A DNA stretch of 64,000 bases from Spirosoma sp. (lineage in GTDB: Bacteria; Bacteroidota; Bacteroidia; Cytophagales; Spirosomataceae). The notes below the pieces were generated by a model. That model was not told where the DNA came from and did not search any database. It was given only the letters and a program-made list of their open reading frames with translations. Both the position numbers and the translations under genes were made by a program. The stretch is from assembly GCF_026391055.1 (NCBI RefSeq), contig NZ_JAPLET010000022.1, positions 959,648-1,023,647 on the forward strand. The letters run 5' to 3'. Positions 42,688 to 51,729 of the stretch are shown here, piece by piece. Each line of letters opens with the position of its first letter. Within the stretch, counting starts at the first letter, position 1.

Positions 42688-43968
42688 TCACATAAACTCA
42701 ATTCGAAATTCGGTCCAGCCTGTCTCGTTAGTTTTGAGCGAAAAGGGGAACTGATGACTGAGAAGGATTTCCCGTGTGAGCGTCAGACCGATGCCCTGCC
42801 CTTCGGGCTTCGTACTGTAGAACGGGTTGAACAGATTGGGCGCTACGTCGTTGTGGATGGGTTGCCCATCGTCGCGGATCAGGAGATAAGCGGGGGTGTC
42901 GATAACCTCAACGTGCTGTCCGGCCTCGCAGGCATCCAGAGCGTTTTTGATGATGTTGATCAGCACCTGCTCCATCTGTTCGGTGTCGATAAGCTGCCTG
43001 TTTACCAAAACAGACATACATGTTAGGGCGACACCCCTGCCCGACGCCTGTGGCTGTAGCAATTGCACAACATTACGCACTAGTTCGTTTACATCGACCG
43101 ACCGTTTCTGCGGTTGAGGTAGCCGGACAACCTCGGCAAATCGACTCATGAATCGATTCAGACGGTTATTCCGCTCAATGGCGACCGTGATTGCGTGCTT
43201 TACATCCGGCTCGTTAACGTAAGACGTGGTTACGTCGAGGATGGAGTTGACCGCGCCAATGGAGTTATTGACTTCGTGCGCCATCATGCGAATCACTTTA
43301 CTGTACGATTTTCGCTCGGAAGCCAGGATTTCGGGGGTTAGTTCTTCAATGATGAGAAACGACCGCCGAAAGCCGCGATCCATGAAGTTGGAACGGAGTA
43401 CTTTGAATGTTTCAATGCCATTCGGCTTCATAACCCGCGATTGACCGTCTTCCAGATCGGCCATCTGGGCCAGCAGGGAAAACCCAATATCCGTAAGTGG
43501 TTTTCCAACCACCTGATCGGGCAGAACCGATAAAAGTTGGCTTGCGCGGGGGTTGATGGACGCAATATTCCCATCGAAATCAAAGATCAGGATGGCGATG
43601 GGGGCTGCTTCAACCAGCTTGTTCAGGAAGAACTGTTGCTCGACCTGCCGTGTACGCTCCTGTCGAAGCTGGTCGATCATGAGGTTGTAGACGGTAACGA
43701 GTTCATCGACTTCCTGATTACCGGTTGGCACAAATTTGACCGTAAAATCCTTATCCCGGATGGCCTCGATCCCCGATGCGATAAACTCAGACGGTTGCTG
43801 AAATGCCCGATAGATACGCGTTGCCACGTAAGCGGAAAGCAGAATCAGAATTTCCGACGCGATGAACAGGAGTTTATTTTCGCGCAACTCCCAGCCAACC
43901 AGCCCCACAAGCACGAGGTGCAGTAAGGTGATGTAAATCAAGTAACGGGTTCGCAGGGGTAGCTTCAT
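42688..43968 (-). CDS. NtrY-like sensor histidine kinase
   Basis: A 426-residue membrane kinase. Two N-terminal membrane helices (about residues 8-26 and 33-50) have almost no periplasmic loop, followed by a HAMP-like linker (55-108), a PAS domain (115-210, AAPIAILIFDFDGNIASINPRA), the H-box MMAHEVNNSIGAV with His231, and the ATPase domain (IKNALDACEAG, LIRDDGQPI, GQGIGLTLTREIL). With so short a sensory loop it likely senses a membrane or cytoplasmic signal. Its start overlaps the NtrC-type regulator gene by four bases; they form a two-component pair. Confidence 0.9.
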   Translation of the reverse strand: MKLPLRTRYLIYITLLHLVLVGLVGWELRENKLLFIASEILILLSAYVATRIYRAFQQPSEFIASGIEAIRDKDFTVKFVPTGNQEVDELVTVYNLMIDQLRQERTRQVEQQFFLNKLVEAAPIAILIFDFDGNIASINPRASQLLSVLPDQVVGKPLTDIGFSLLAQMADLEDGQSRVMKPNGIETFKVLRSNFMDRGFRRSFLIIEELTPEILASERKSYSKVIRMMAHEVNNSIGAVNSILDVTTSYVNEPDVKHAITVAIERNNRLNRFMSRFAEVVRLPQPQKRSVDVNELVRNVVQLLQPQASGRGVALTCMSVLVNRQLIDTEQMEQVLINIIKNALDACEAGQHVEVIDTPAYLLIRDDGQPIHNDVAPNLFNPFYSTKPEGQGIGLTLTREILLSHQFPFSLKTNETGWTEFRIEFM

Positions 43969-45335
43969 TCCTCCGTGGTGTAGGGAATGCCAAATTTCTC
44001 CAATCGGCGGTAGAGTGCAAAACGGGTGATGCCCAGCGCCCGGGCCACTTTGGCTACCCGGTTCTGATGAAACGCCATAGCCCGCTGTATCATCTGGTAT
44101 TCCATTTCTTCCAGTGTCATAGTGCCCACGTCGGGCATAGCCCGCTGGGGTTGGGGAACAGCACCCGCCGTTAGATTTCGTTCGAAATCGTCCGGTTGTA
44201 ACTCCTCATTTGCTGACAGCAGAACGCTGCGCTCGACTACGTTTTTCAACTGACGGATATTCCCCGGCAAGGCCAGATTTTTCAGCCACTTCTGGGCTGT
44301 CGAACTAACCTGCAAATCGGGGCGGCCGTAGATCGTTTTCAGGTTATTGACGAAATAGGTTACCAATAGCGGTATATCGCCGGGACGTTCGCGCAGGGCG
44401 GGAAGCCGCACGGAGATAAGGTTTATCCGATAAAACAGATCTTCCCGAAAGTGCCCTCTGCTCACCATCTCTTCCAGATTTCGGTTAGTGGCACAGATCA
44501 CCCGTACATCTACGGTGCGGGACTTGCTGCTGCCCAGTGGCTCAAAGGTGCGGTCCTGCAACACCCGCAGGAGTTTCACCTGACTGGCGGGGTCAAGATC
44601 GCCGATTTCATCTAGAAAAATGGACCCCTTATTCGCCAGTTCGAAACGGCCAACCCGGTCGGTTCTGGCATCGGTAAAGGCACCCCGCACATGCCCGAAC
44701 AGTTCGCTCTCAAACAGGGTGGCCGAGATGCCGCCCAGATTTACCTTCACGAATGGCTGGCGGTGTCGTCGGCTGTTCTGGTGAATGGCTTCGGCAATGA
44801 GTTCTTTGCCGGTACCACTTTCGCCGGTGATAAGCACGGGGGCATCCGTAGGTGCCACCCGCCCAACGGTCGTCAGGATGTCGAGCAAAGCGGGGTCTTC
44901 CCCAACGATATTATCAAATCGAAACTGCTGGTCGAGCTTCCGCCGATTGGGAGACGAAGGTGCTGTTTGCGCCAGATTCAACGCCGTTCGTACCGACTGC
45001 ACGAGGTGGTCATTCTGCCAGGGTTTCGTAATAAAATCTTTCGCCCCCGCTTTCATTCCCTCCACGGCCAGGTCGATACTCCCCCAGCCCGTTATCAGAA
45101 TGACCGGCACCTGAGGTATCTGCTCCCGAAGCTTACGCAATAAGCGAAGTCCATCATCGCCCGTTGTCGACACCGAAAAGTTCATGTCGAGCAAAATCAG
45201 TTCGGGCGTTTCCTGCTCCAGCACCTCGAACGTCTCGAAAGGTCCATCGGCCACGCGAACGGCGAATCCTTCTTTCCTGAAAAGCAGGGAAAGCGAAGTC
45301 TGGATGGCAATATCGTCGTCTATGATGAGGAGCAT
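43965..45335 (-). CDS. NtrC-family sigma-54-dependent response regulator
   Basis: A 456-residue regulator with three domains: receiver (residues 1-120, phospho-acceptor Asp50), AAA+ ATPase (~142-370, Walker A GESGTGKE at 171-178), and a C-terminal Fis-type helix-turn-helix (~415-450, VAKVARALGITRFALYRRL). The sigma-54 contact loop is GAFTDA at 218-223 in place of the canonical GAFTGA. It would activate sigma-54 promoters; one lies in front of the efflux operon whose last genes are this regulator and its kinase. Confidence 0.93.
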   Translation of the reverse strand: MLLIIDDDIAIQTSLSLLFRKEGFAVRVADGPFETFEVLEQETPELILLDMNFSVSTTGDDGLRLLRKLREQIPQVPVILITGWGSIDLAVEGMKAGAKDFITKPWQNDHLVQSVRTALNLAQTAPSSPNRRKLDQQFRFDNIVGEDPALLDILTTVGRVAPTDAPVLITGESGTGKELIAEAIHQNSRRHRQPFVKVNLGGISATLFESELFGHVRGAFTDARTDRVGRFELANKGSIFLDEIGDLDPASQVKLLRVLQDRTFEPLGSSKSRTVDVRVICATNRNLEEMVSRGHFREDLFYRINLISVRLPALRERPGDIPLLVTYFVNNLKTIYGRPDLQVSSTAQKWLKNLALPGNIRQLKNVVERSVLLSANEELQPDDFERNLTAGAVPQPQRAMPDVGTMTLEEMEYQMIQRAMAFHQNRVAKVARALGITRFALYRRLEKFGIPYTTEE

Positions 45336-45339
45336 ATTT

Positions 45340-45452
45340 TATTAATGAATAATGTAAAATGATTAATGCAAAATGAATACGGAGTTGTAGTTATGAATGG
45401 AATAGCGCCCACTTTACAGCCATCATTGTACATTATCCATTATTCATTTCCT
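45340..45452. repeat. Imperfect hairpin made of AATGAATAATG words
   Basis: The gap between the second permease gene and the regulator gene holds AATGAATAATGTAAAATG (from 45343) and, near 45425-45450, its imperfect complement (CATTATCCATTATTCATT). The words repeat with small changes (AATGATTAATG, AAATGAATACG). Related to the hairpin at 48630. Confidence 0.7.
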
Positions 45453-45453
45453 C

Positions 45454-46608
45454 TTATTCTTCGTGTAATGCGGTTGCCGGTTGAATGTTTGCTGCCTGCC
45501 GACTTGGGAATAACGCACAGAGGGTAACAATTCCGTAGATGATCAGCATAGCGATCAGAATGGCCGTCACGTAGGTGCCCGCATTCACATCAAACACATT
45601 AAGCAGCGGAAACTGCGCGGCAAACAACAGCCCAATTAAAAGCGCGAAGGTAGCCAAAACCCATATTTCTCCGATGAACTGGATAGAGATTCCGTCAGCT
45701 GTAGCACCCAACGCCCGTCGTAAACCGATCTCACCCCTGCGTTTGGCGATACTCAGGTTCAACACGCCAAATAAACCGAGGGCCACGTTAATCAATAAAA
45801 AGCTACAGACGATCAGGGCAATGATAATGGGGACGAGTACGAGATTATGCTGATTTTTTCGCATATCGGTTAAGTAATCGACTTCGACACTCCAACCGGT
45901 CACCATGGCTGCAATGTCTTTTACAACCTTAGCTTCAAACGCAGCATCGGTTCCGGGTTTGACTTTAATCAGCATCGTGTCTACCCAGGTAGCATCTACT
46001 TTTGCCAATTCAAATACGGCAGGCTTATTCGACATAAATTCACCTTTTGCCTTGAAATTGTCGATCACACCAACCACTTTGAACCGATCGCCAATGATTT
46101 TGCCCATTGGGTTTTCATTCTCAAACAGTTCTTCCTTCGCATTCTGATTAATGACCACTGGCGTGTATTTACCGACACTATCGGCATTTCGGTACCAATG
46201 CCCAAGGGGGACTAAAATGTCGAGTGTTTTTGCAAAATTCTCATCGGTAGCATAAAAGTCGGCGAGTATTTTGCGCTTTTTGTACTCGATACCATTGTTC
46301 GTTTGACTTGACGAAAATGGAACGTTGCTACCCATTCGGGAAACCGACTCGACTTCGGAATAGGCCCTCAATCGTTGCTGGACCCGTTGTAATTTATCGG
46401 CAATTCCAACCGTATCCTGGTTAGCTTTCAGGCCAATCGCCCAGACGTTTTCATAGCCAAAACCCAACGGTTCTCTATAGTTTCGAACGTTCACAACAAT
46501 TAGTGTTGCCAGTCCAAAAAGGACCATAAACGACGCCCAGATTTCTACGATCAGCAGAGAGTGCGTCTTCTTTTTATTCCAGATTAATTTAAATAGATGA
46601 GCGATCAT
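45454..46608 (-). CDS. MacB-type ABC transporter permease (FtsX fold), second
   Basis: A 384-residue permease. It has one N-terminal membrane helix (residues ~20-42), a large periplasmic MacB-type domain (about 43-250), and three C-terminal helices in the FtsX region, with the characteristic LGLFGVLNLSIAKRRGEIGLRRALGAT loop near 280-306. It is five bases after the first permease gene; the two would form a heterodimer with the ATPase encoded upstream. It ends FPSRQAANIQPATALHEE, the usual end of this family. Confidence 0.88.
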   Translation of the reverse strand: MIAHLFKLIWNKKKTHSLLIVEIWASFMVLFGLATLIVVNVRNYREPLGFGYENVWAIGLKANQDTVGIADKLQRVQQRLRAYSEVESVSRMGSNVPFSSSQTNNGIEYKKRKILADFYATDENFAKTLDILVPLGHWYRNADSVGKYTPVVINQNAKEELFENENPMGKIIGDRFKVVGVIDNFKAKGEFMSNKPAVFELAKVDATWVDTMLIKVKPGTDAAFEAKVVKDIAAMVTGWSVEVDYLTDMRKNQHNLVLVPIIIALIVCSFLLINVALGLFGVLNLSIAKRRGEIGLRRALGATADGISIQFIGEIWVLATFALLIGLLFAAQFPLLNVFDVNAGTYVTAILIAMLIIYGIVTLCALFPSRQAANIQPATALHEE

Positions 46609-46613
46609 ATTGA

Positions 46614-47861
46614 TTAAGATTTAAGGGCTTCGACAATCGTTAATTTTGACATTCGCAGGGCGGGTAATACCCCCGAGAGTAAGCCAAAAATCAAACAAAC
46701 GAGTAAGCTGATTAAAAAGACGTTCAGATTGATTGTCAGATCGGCATAAGCAATCATACCACTGGTGTTGATCAACTGAATGACGATTGTTGTCAGGCCT
46801 AAAGCAATGATGCCACCAATTAGAGTAATGAAAATATTCTCGACGATAAACTGCCAAACGAGCGTTTGGACGGGTGCGCCAAAGGCTTTCCGAATACCGA
46901 TTTCTGAGGCCCGCTCCATAATCCGGCTGACGTTGATATTCACCAGGTTGATAGCCGGCAAGCCCATTAACATGAATAGCACAAATATTATTACCCCAAA
47001 AAAAATAGTCGTTAAACCCGAGTTTCCCTCCAGAAGAGGTCCTAAAAAATTATCCAGATAAGGCTCGCTTTTCACCTCCAGTATTGAGTATTTAAACCCA
47101 TCCTGTATACCGGGCAGTGGAATCCTGTCGATATGGCTCTGAAATTCCTCCTGAATGGCGGGTAAGTCAGCTTTGTCTTTTCCCAATATCATCGCTACGT
47201 AACCACCCCGCATCCCGGCGGCACGGTAATTACTTTTGGGCGCAGTATACGGAAAGAAAACATCGGCATACGTGAAGGGCCGGGTGAAGGGACTGGCTCT
47301 TACTACGCCTATAATTCTGTAATGAATATTTTCTATTTCAATATCCTTACCAATAACCGGTTCAGTCGCATTTTCAAAGTATTGCTTTTTCAAGTCGTCC
47401 GTAATCACGGCCACCTGGTCGCCATTGGTAATATTCTGTTCATTATAAGGTTTACCTTCCAGGAAGACAAAGTCTGTTACCTGCCAGAAATCAGCATCGG
47501 TAAATTTCGTGTTGAGTTTGATTTTCTGAGAACCTACGTATGCGTTCGAGCTATTGATAAACGTGGTAATCGTTACTCGCTCAGGCATTTTTAGCGATTT
47601 GGCATAGTCTGTCAGAAATTTAAAACTCATAGGGCCTGACATATTCGACGTCCGGCTCGAATCCTGCTGACGCATTTGCATAATATACAGCATCCGATCC
47701 CGCTTGTTTTCAGGATAATGGCTCCCGATCAGGTGGTCTAGAAATGAGGTCAACACCATCAGTACAGTCAATGTGAGGCTGATACCGAAGAGGGTGATGA
47801 AGGTGTAAAACGGATGCCGCAGCAACACCTTCCAGGCGATTTTTATGTAGTTCAGTAGCAT
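46614..47861 (-). CDS. MacB-type ABC transporter permease (FtsX fold), first
   Basis: A 415-residue permease beginning MLLNYIKIAWKVLLRHPFYTFITLFGISLTL, with a periplasmic MacB-like domain (about 45-285) and C-terminal FtsX helices including NVSRIMERASEIGIRKAFGAP and the closing LPALRMSKLTIVEALKS. It partners the following permease. Bacteroidota commonly carry such tandem permeases with one ATPase, an adaptor and TolC for export of peptides, drugs or lipids. Confidence 0.88.
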   Translation of the reverse strand: MLLNYIKIAWKVLLRHPFYTFITLFGISLTLTVLMVLTSFLDHLIGSHYPENKRDRMLYIMQMRQQDSSRTSNMSGPMSFKFLTDYAKSLKMPERVTITTFINSSNAYVGSQKIKLNTKFTDADFWQVTDFVFLEGKPYNEQNITNGDQVAVITDDLKKQYFENATEPVIGKDIEIENIHYRIIGVVRASPFTRPFTYADVFFPYTAPKSNYRAAGMRGGYVAMILGKDKADLPAIQEEFQSHIDRIPLPGIQDGFKYSILEVKSEPYLDNFLGPLLEGNSGLTTIFFGVIIFVLFMLMGLPAINLVNINVSRIMERASEIGIRKAFGAPVQTLVWQFIVENIFITLIGGIIALGLTTIVIQLINTSGMIAYADLTINLNVFLISLLVCLIFGLLSGVLPALRMSKLTIVEALKS

Positions 47862-47863
47862 GA

Positions 47864-47969
47864 TTAAAGAGCGAAAGAGTGAATGAGCGAAAGAGTGGTT
47901 GACGAAAGAGTGAAAAAGTGGGTTGACGCGCCAACCGCTCTTTCACTCTTTTACGCTTTCGCTCTTTAA
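47864..47969. repeat. Hairpin made of GAAAGAGTG/GAAAGAGCG words
   Basis: The 105-base gap between the ATPase gene and the first permease gene is filled by TTAAAGAGCGAAAGAGTGAA (from 47864) and its imperfect complement ending near 47969, with repeats of the same words in between. Same word family as the hairpin at 36727. Confidence 0.8.
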
Positions 47970-48628
47970 ACTACCTGCGTGCCGTCGAAAAGGCGGATGA
48001 GCCGGTGGGTGCGTTTGGCCATTTGTTCATCGTGGGTAACCATGACGATGGTGGCGCCTTCGTTGTTGAGTTCCTGGAGGATAGTCATGATTTCGTTGCC
48101 CATGGCACTGTCGAGGTTACCTGTTGGTTCATCAGCCAGAATAATATGTGGGTTGCCGACAATGGCGCGGGCAATGGCCACGCGTTGCTTCTGCCCACCC
48201 GAAAGCTGCTTTGGGAAGTGCTTCATGCGGTTGCTGAGGCCTACTTTGGCGAGGGCTTCTTTGGCGTACTCCTGCCGGGGTTTCCCGTTCGTTGCCCGGT
48301 ACAGCAGCGGAATCTCGACGTTATCGAGCACGGTCAGGTCGTTGATAAGGTGAAAGCTCTGAAAAATGAAGCCGATCTTCTGGTTGCGCAGTTTGGCAAG
48401 TTCCTTATCCGTGTATTTCATTACAGGCTGGCCGTCGAGTTGAACGGTTCCCTTTGAGGGCTCATCGAGAAGGCCCATTACATTCAGCAAGGTGCTCTTG
48501 CCACAACCCGAGGGCCCCATGATGGAGACGAACTCCCCTTTTTTGATGTCGAGGTTGATGTTGTTGAGCGCCAGCGTTTCGATAGTGCTGGTCCGGTAAA
48601 CTTTTTCGATGTTCTGGAGGTGTATCAT
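47966..48628 (-). CDS. MacB/LolD-type ABC transporter ATP-binding protein
   Basis: A 220-residue ATPase with Walker A GPSGCGKST (residues ~38-46), Q-loop FQSFHLINDLTVLDNVEIPL, signature LSGGQKQRVAIARAI and Walker B IILADEPTGNLDS. The QSFHLI and ADEPTGNLDS forms are typical of the MacB/LolD/FtsE branch working by mechanotransmission. It energises the two permeases downstream in the same operon. Confidence 0.93.
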   Translation of the reverse strand: MIHLQNIEKVYRTSTIETLALNNINLDIKKGEFVSIMGPSGCGKSTLLNVMGLLDEPSKGTVQLDGQPVMKYTDKELAKLRNQKIGFIFQSFHLINDLTVLDNVEIPLLYRATNGKPRQEYAKEALAKVGLSNRMKHFPKQLSGGQKQRVAIARAIVGNPHIILADEPTGNLDSAMGNEIMTILQELNNEGATIVMVTHDEQMAKRTHRLIRLFDGTQVV

Positions 48629-48629
48629 A

Positions 48630-48735
48630 ATGACAATGAAGAATGAATAATGTAAAATGAAACGTACAAGTGTATCTGGATAGAACGTGTTAAATGAATG
48701 GTGATGGATTGTCTAGTATTCATTTTACCTTATCC
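48630..48735. repeat. Imperfect hairpin made of AATGAATAATGTAAAATGAA words
   Basis: AATGAATAATGTAAAATGAA near 48642-48661 has an imperfect complement, TATTCATTTTACCTTATCC, near 48717-48735. The right arm covers the last codons of the TolC gene. It lies between the TolC and ATPase genes. Confidence 0.65.
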
Positions 48736-50213
48736 ATTACAATTATTTTTAGGTTCGTTTCAAAATCGTACAAGGTCAGCAGCCGAAGTGTATAATACGC
48801 CTGCCAGTAGTCCCGAAGGGCTAAAATGGCGTCGCGACGGGCGCGGTCTTTCTCCTGTGTAGCAATGCCCAGATCGGTTACGCTGAGGTCGCTGAGTTTG
48901 AACCGATCCTGCGCAATCTGGTAGCGGCTCTGGCCAATCTGGTCGGCTTTGGCCGTTAGCGTCACCTGCTGGCGAAGCATCTGCAGGAGCGTCACCTGGG
49001 TAAAAATCTCCTGCTCAAAGGTTAGTTTATCCTGCTCTACCGTTTGCTGGGCCAGTTCTCGGTTCGCCTTCGCCGTTTCGACAATGGCCTGCGCCCGGCC
49101 CCAGGTCATGATGGGGAGAGTAAACTGAAGGGCTACGTACTCCCGGTTTTGAGGGCGAACATAAATATCGCCAAAGTTCGGACCCTGATTCGAGAGGCCA
49201 TAACCAGCCGTTAAGGTGGCATTGAGACCATTGTTTTTTCGGGCTTTTTCCAAATCTCGCTGGGCTTCCAGCAGCCTCCGCCGAAAACCGATAGCCGCCG
49301 ACCGATTGGCAACCGCTTCGTCGATAGCCCGCTTCACATCTACTTCAAAGACCGGAATCTGATTCGGAATAGCCAATTCAAGCGGAGCCGACTGTCCTGA
49401 ATTCTCATTTCGATAGCCGACAAACGTTTTCAGTCTCAGCGACGCTACAGCTGCTGTTTGCCGCGCCGAAGCAAGATCCTTTTCTGCGTTAAGCACGCTG
49501 AGTTGAAGCTGAAGCAGGTCGTTCTGCGAGATTTTGCCGAGGTCGAGTTTATGTAGGGCAATTCTGTAGAGGGTGTCGTTATTAGCGCGGTTGGTTTCGG
49601 CGATCTGAAGATTTACCTGGGCTACTAACAGGTCGAAGTACAGGGTCGTAGCCGACAGCGACACCTGTTCGAGCGATTCGATCAACTGCTGATTTCCCTC
49701 AGCGAACAACAGCGGCTGAATTTTCTTATCCCACCGCATGGGGTTGAACTGAAACAGCGGTTGAGCCAGACCGATCCCAAACGGGATACCATTATACAGC
49801 GTGTTATTCTGGATAAAATTGTCAAATCGTTGAATCTGTTTCTGGACGAAAATGGTCCCGCCCGTTGGGGCAATAGTCTGGCTGAGCGACAGATTCAGGA
49901 TCGAGTTGTTATACGACACTGGCTCAAAGCGAATGTTCCCATCGGGCTGCGTCACCTGTATGTACGACCGCGTAAAGTTGGGCAGCGACCCGTCCAGGCT
50001 AAGCTGTGGCTTGAACTGTGCAAGAAACGAGCGGTAGGCCCAGATGTTGGTGCGCTGCTGGGTGTTGGCCCGCTTTGCCGCCACCGATTGGGATTGCGCC
50101 TGTTGAATAACGTCGGGCAGGGTGGTCAATTGAGCTGGTTGGGTTTGGGCGGACAGGTGATGAGCGACTAACAGCAAACTCATCAAGTAAAAGTAAAAGC
50201 GAGTCATAACCAT
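48720..50213 (-). CDS. TolC family outer-membrane efflux protein
   Basis: A 497-residue exported protein. Signal peptide MVMTRFYFYLMSLLLVAHHLSAQ, then two long helical hairpins typical of TolC (LPDVIQQAQSQSVAAKRANTQ start; repeat with AIDEAVANRSAAIGFRRRLLEAQRDLEKARK). Forms the outer-membrane and periplasmic tunnel of a tripartite exporter. It starts six bases after the adaptor gene and belongs to the same operon. Confidence 0.9.
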   Translation of the reverse strand: MVMTRFYFYLMSLLLVAHHLSAQTQPAQLTTLPDVIQQAQSQSVAAKRANTQQRTNIWAYRSFLAQFKPQLSLDGSLPNFTRSYIQVTQPDGNIRFEPVSYNNSILNLSLSQTIAPTGGTIFVQKQIQRFDNFIQNNTLYNGIPFGIGLAQPLFQFNPMRWDKKIQPLLFAEGNQQLIESLEQVSLSATTLYFDLLVAQVNLQIAETNRANNDTLYRIALHKLDLGKISQNDLLQLQLSVLNAEKDLASARQTAAVASLRLKTFVGYRNENSGQSAPLELAIPNQIPVFEVDVKRAIDEAVANRSAAIGFRRRLLEAQRDLEKARKNNGLNATLTAGYGLSNQGPNFGDIYVRPQNREYVALQFTLPIMTWGRAQAIVETAKANRELAQQTVEQDKLTFEQEIFTQVTLLQMLRQQVTLTAKADQIGQSRYQIAQDRFKLSDLSVTDLGIATQEKDRARRDAILALRDYWQAYYTLRLLTLYDFETNLKIIVMDKVK

Positions 50214-50219
50214 CTGGAT

Positions 50220-51479
50220 TTAGCGTTTGGGATCAATGGTAATTTCTTCCAGATTCTCATACTCGCTCAAATCCGTCAGAATGACCTGCTCGCCTGCCTG
50301 TAAGCCTGACTTTATCTCTACAAAATCGAAGTTCGACAAGCCAAGGCCCACCTCCCGGCGCTGCGCCACTTGGCTTCCTTTAGGAAGTACGAACACATAT
50401 TGCTTCCGTTTGCCCTTGAAAGCGGGACCGTTGGCCACCCGAACCGCCTTTGCCACCCGGTCGGTGATGACGAATACCTCCACTTTCATATTGGGACGCA
50501 ACGACGCGTGGTGGCTGTTGTCCAACTGAATGACGAACTGAACGATGCCGTTTTTCACAGCGGGTTTCACCTGCGTAATCAGGCCACGCAAACTGGTTTC
50601 GTTTACTTTGATGGTAACCGGCAACCCAACTTTTACCTGATCGGCGTACACATCCGAGCAAGATCCTTCGACCCGAAAACTCGCCAGATCGGCCAGTTTG
50701 GCCAGCATCTCCCCTTCGTTGACCGACGAACCAATATTTTCGTTTACCCAGGTCAGCACGCCCGGCCGGTCGACAATGATGTCGGCCTGTTTGAGTTTGT
50801 GGGTCAGTTCTTTCAGGTTTTTTTCTTCGATTTGGGCCTGTAGCGTCGTTTCCCGAAGGCTGGCGCTCATGGATTGCCGGTTGTAGGACAGGTCGTTTTC
50901 GAGTTGCTTCTTTTCCAGCTCGGCCACCCGAAGCGCGTTCTCAGCACGGGTTACATCTTCGCCGGTGCTCCCTCCCACTTTCTGCAAGCGTCGGGCCCCT
51001 TCCAGATCGGCCCGGAGCCGGTTGATGTTTAGCAATTTTATCTGGTCGTTCACTTCGGCATCGTACAGACTTTTGTTAAGTTTCATCCGTAACTGATCGA
51101 TGCCGTTGCGCTTCAGGGCAAGTTGGTCATTCAGCTTCTCAAGTTCAATTTCGGTGAGTGACTTGTCGAGGTCCAGAATTGGCTGACCAGGTTTGACCGC
51201 CGTGCCGGGAGTGAGCAACACCCTACGGATACTGGCGCGAATGGGGCTGGTATAAATCTGTTCGTAAGCCGGAATAACTTCACCCGTAGCATTGAGTGAA
51301 TTTTCGACGGGGCCGATTTCCGCTGTGGCGGTACGGATTTTGTTCGCTTCGACAGAGGTCTTGAGTGCATTTCGCGTCCAGGCAATCACCAGAGTCAGCG
51401 CAGCCACGATCGTTATCCCGACGACCCAGTTTCGGTTGCGGCCACGATTGGCAATTTCAGGAGCAAGTTCCTTATCCAT
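50220..51479 (-). CDS. HlyD/MacA-type periplasmic adaptor
   Basis: A 419-residue adaptor anchored by one N-terminal membrane helix (residues ~18-36, NWVVGITIVAALTLVIAW). The biotinyl-lipoyl half-motifs (PIRASIRRVLLTPGTAVKPGQPILDLD and the second near GVLTWVNENIGSSVNEGEMLAKLADL) flank a coiled-coil hairpin of roughly residues 115-230. Beta-barrel and membrane-proximal domains follow. It connects the MacB-type permeases with TolC. First gene of the seven-gene operon, preceded by a sigma-54-like promoter. Confidence 0.9.
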   Translation of the reverse strand: MDKELAPEIANRGRNRNWVVGITIVAALTLVIAWTRNALKTSVEANKIRTATAEIGPVENSLNATGEVIPAYEQIYTSPIRASIRRVLLTPGTAVKPGQPILDLDKSLTEIELEKLNDQLALKRNGIDQLRMKLNKSLYDAEVNDQIKLLNINRLRADLEGARRLQKVGGSTGEDVTRAENALRVAELEKKQLENDLSYNRQSMSASLRETTLQAQIEEKNLKELTHKLKQADIIVDRPGVLTWVNENIGSSVNEGEMLAKLADLASFRVEGSCSDVYADQVKVGLPVTIKVNETSLRGLITQVKPAVKNGIVQFVIQLDNSHHASLRPNMKVEVFVITDRVAKAVRVANGPAFKGKRKQYVFVLPKGSQVAQRREVGLGLSNFDFVEIKSGLQAGEQVILTDLSEYENLEEITIDPKR

Positions 51480-51507
51480 TTTCTGTGCAGTTTCTCACAG
51501 ATAGATA

Positions 51508-51523
51508 GCCAAACAGCGTGCCA
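51508..51523 (-). promoter_or_regulatory. Sigma-54-type -24/-12 promoter of the efflux operon
   Basis: On the minus strand TGGCACGCTGTTTGGC (51523 to 51508) matches the consensus TGGCACG-N4-TTGC except G for C in the -12 element. Transcription would start near 51498, about 20 bases before the HlyD start codon. The same operon encodes an NtrC-type activator. Confidence 0.65.
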
Positions 51524-51537
51524 GTGGTTATACCACT
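51523..51537. promoter_or_regulatory. Palindrome abutting the sigma-54 promoter
   Basis: AGTGGT-TAT-ACCACT is a perfect 6-bp inverted repeat touching the -24 element. It could be a repressor or IHF-independent regulator site; no binding protein is known. Confidence 0.35.
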
Positions 51538-51576
51538 AATCATCAATTAGTTACCATAAAATGCAATAACAAAAAC

Positions 51577-51610
51577 GTGCGAATTCGCACAGAATATTGC
51601 GGATTCGCAC
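51577..51610. promoter_or_regulatory. Candidate enhancer sites for the NtrC-type regulator
   Basis: A perfect 14-bp palindrome, GTGCGAATTCGCAC (51577-51590), is followed by a repeated half-site ATTCGCAC (51603-51610). They lie about 85 and 110 bases upstream of the predicted sigma-54 transcription start, the usual place for enhancer sites bound by NtrC-family dimers. Confidence 0.6.
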
Positions 51611-51729
51611 TTGCGTAGGGTAGTAGTTACAGCCATTCTCATTTAGCTTTACACATTGAGTACTTTATTCTCCGAAAAACTCAAAACTCTGTGCATCTCC
51701 TTATCCTCCGTGTATCTCTGTGGCAACCA

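Noticed and set aside
51577-51590. Palindrome read as operator of the GH92 gene
   Set aside because: Possible, but its distance to the sigma-54-like promoter of the efflux operon and the operon's own NtrC regulator give a better explanation.
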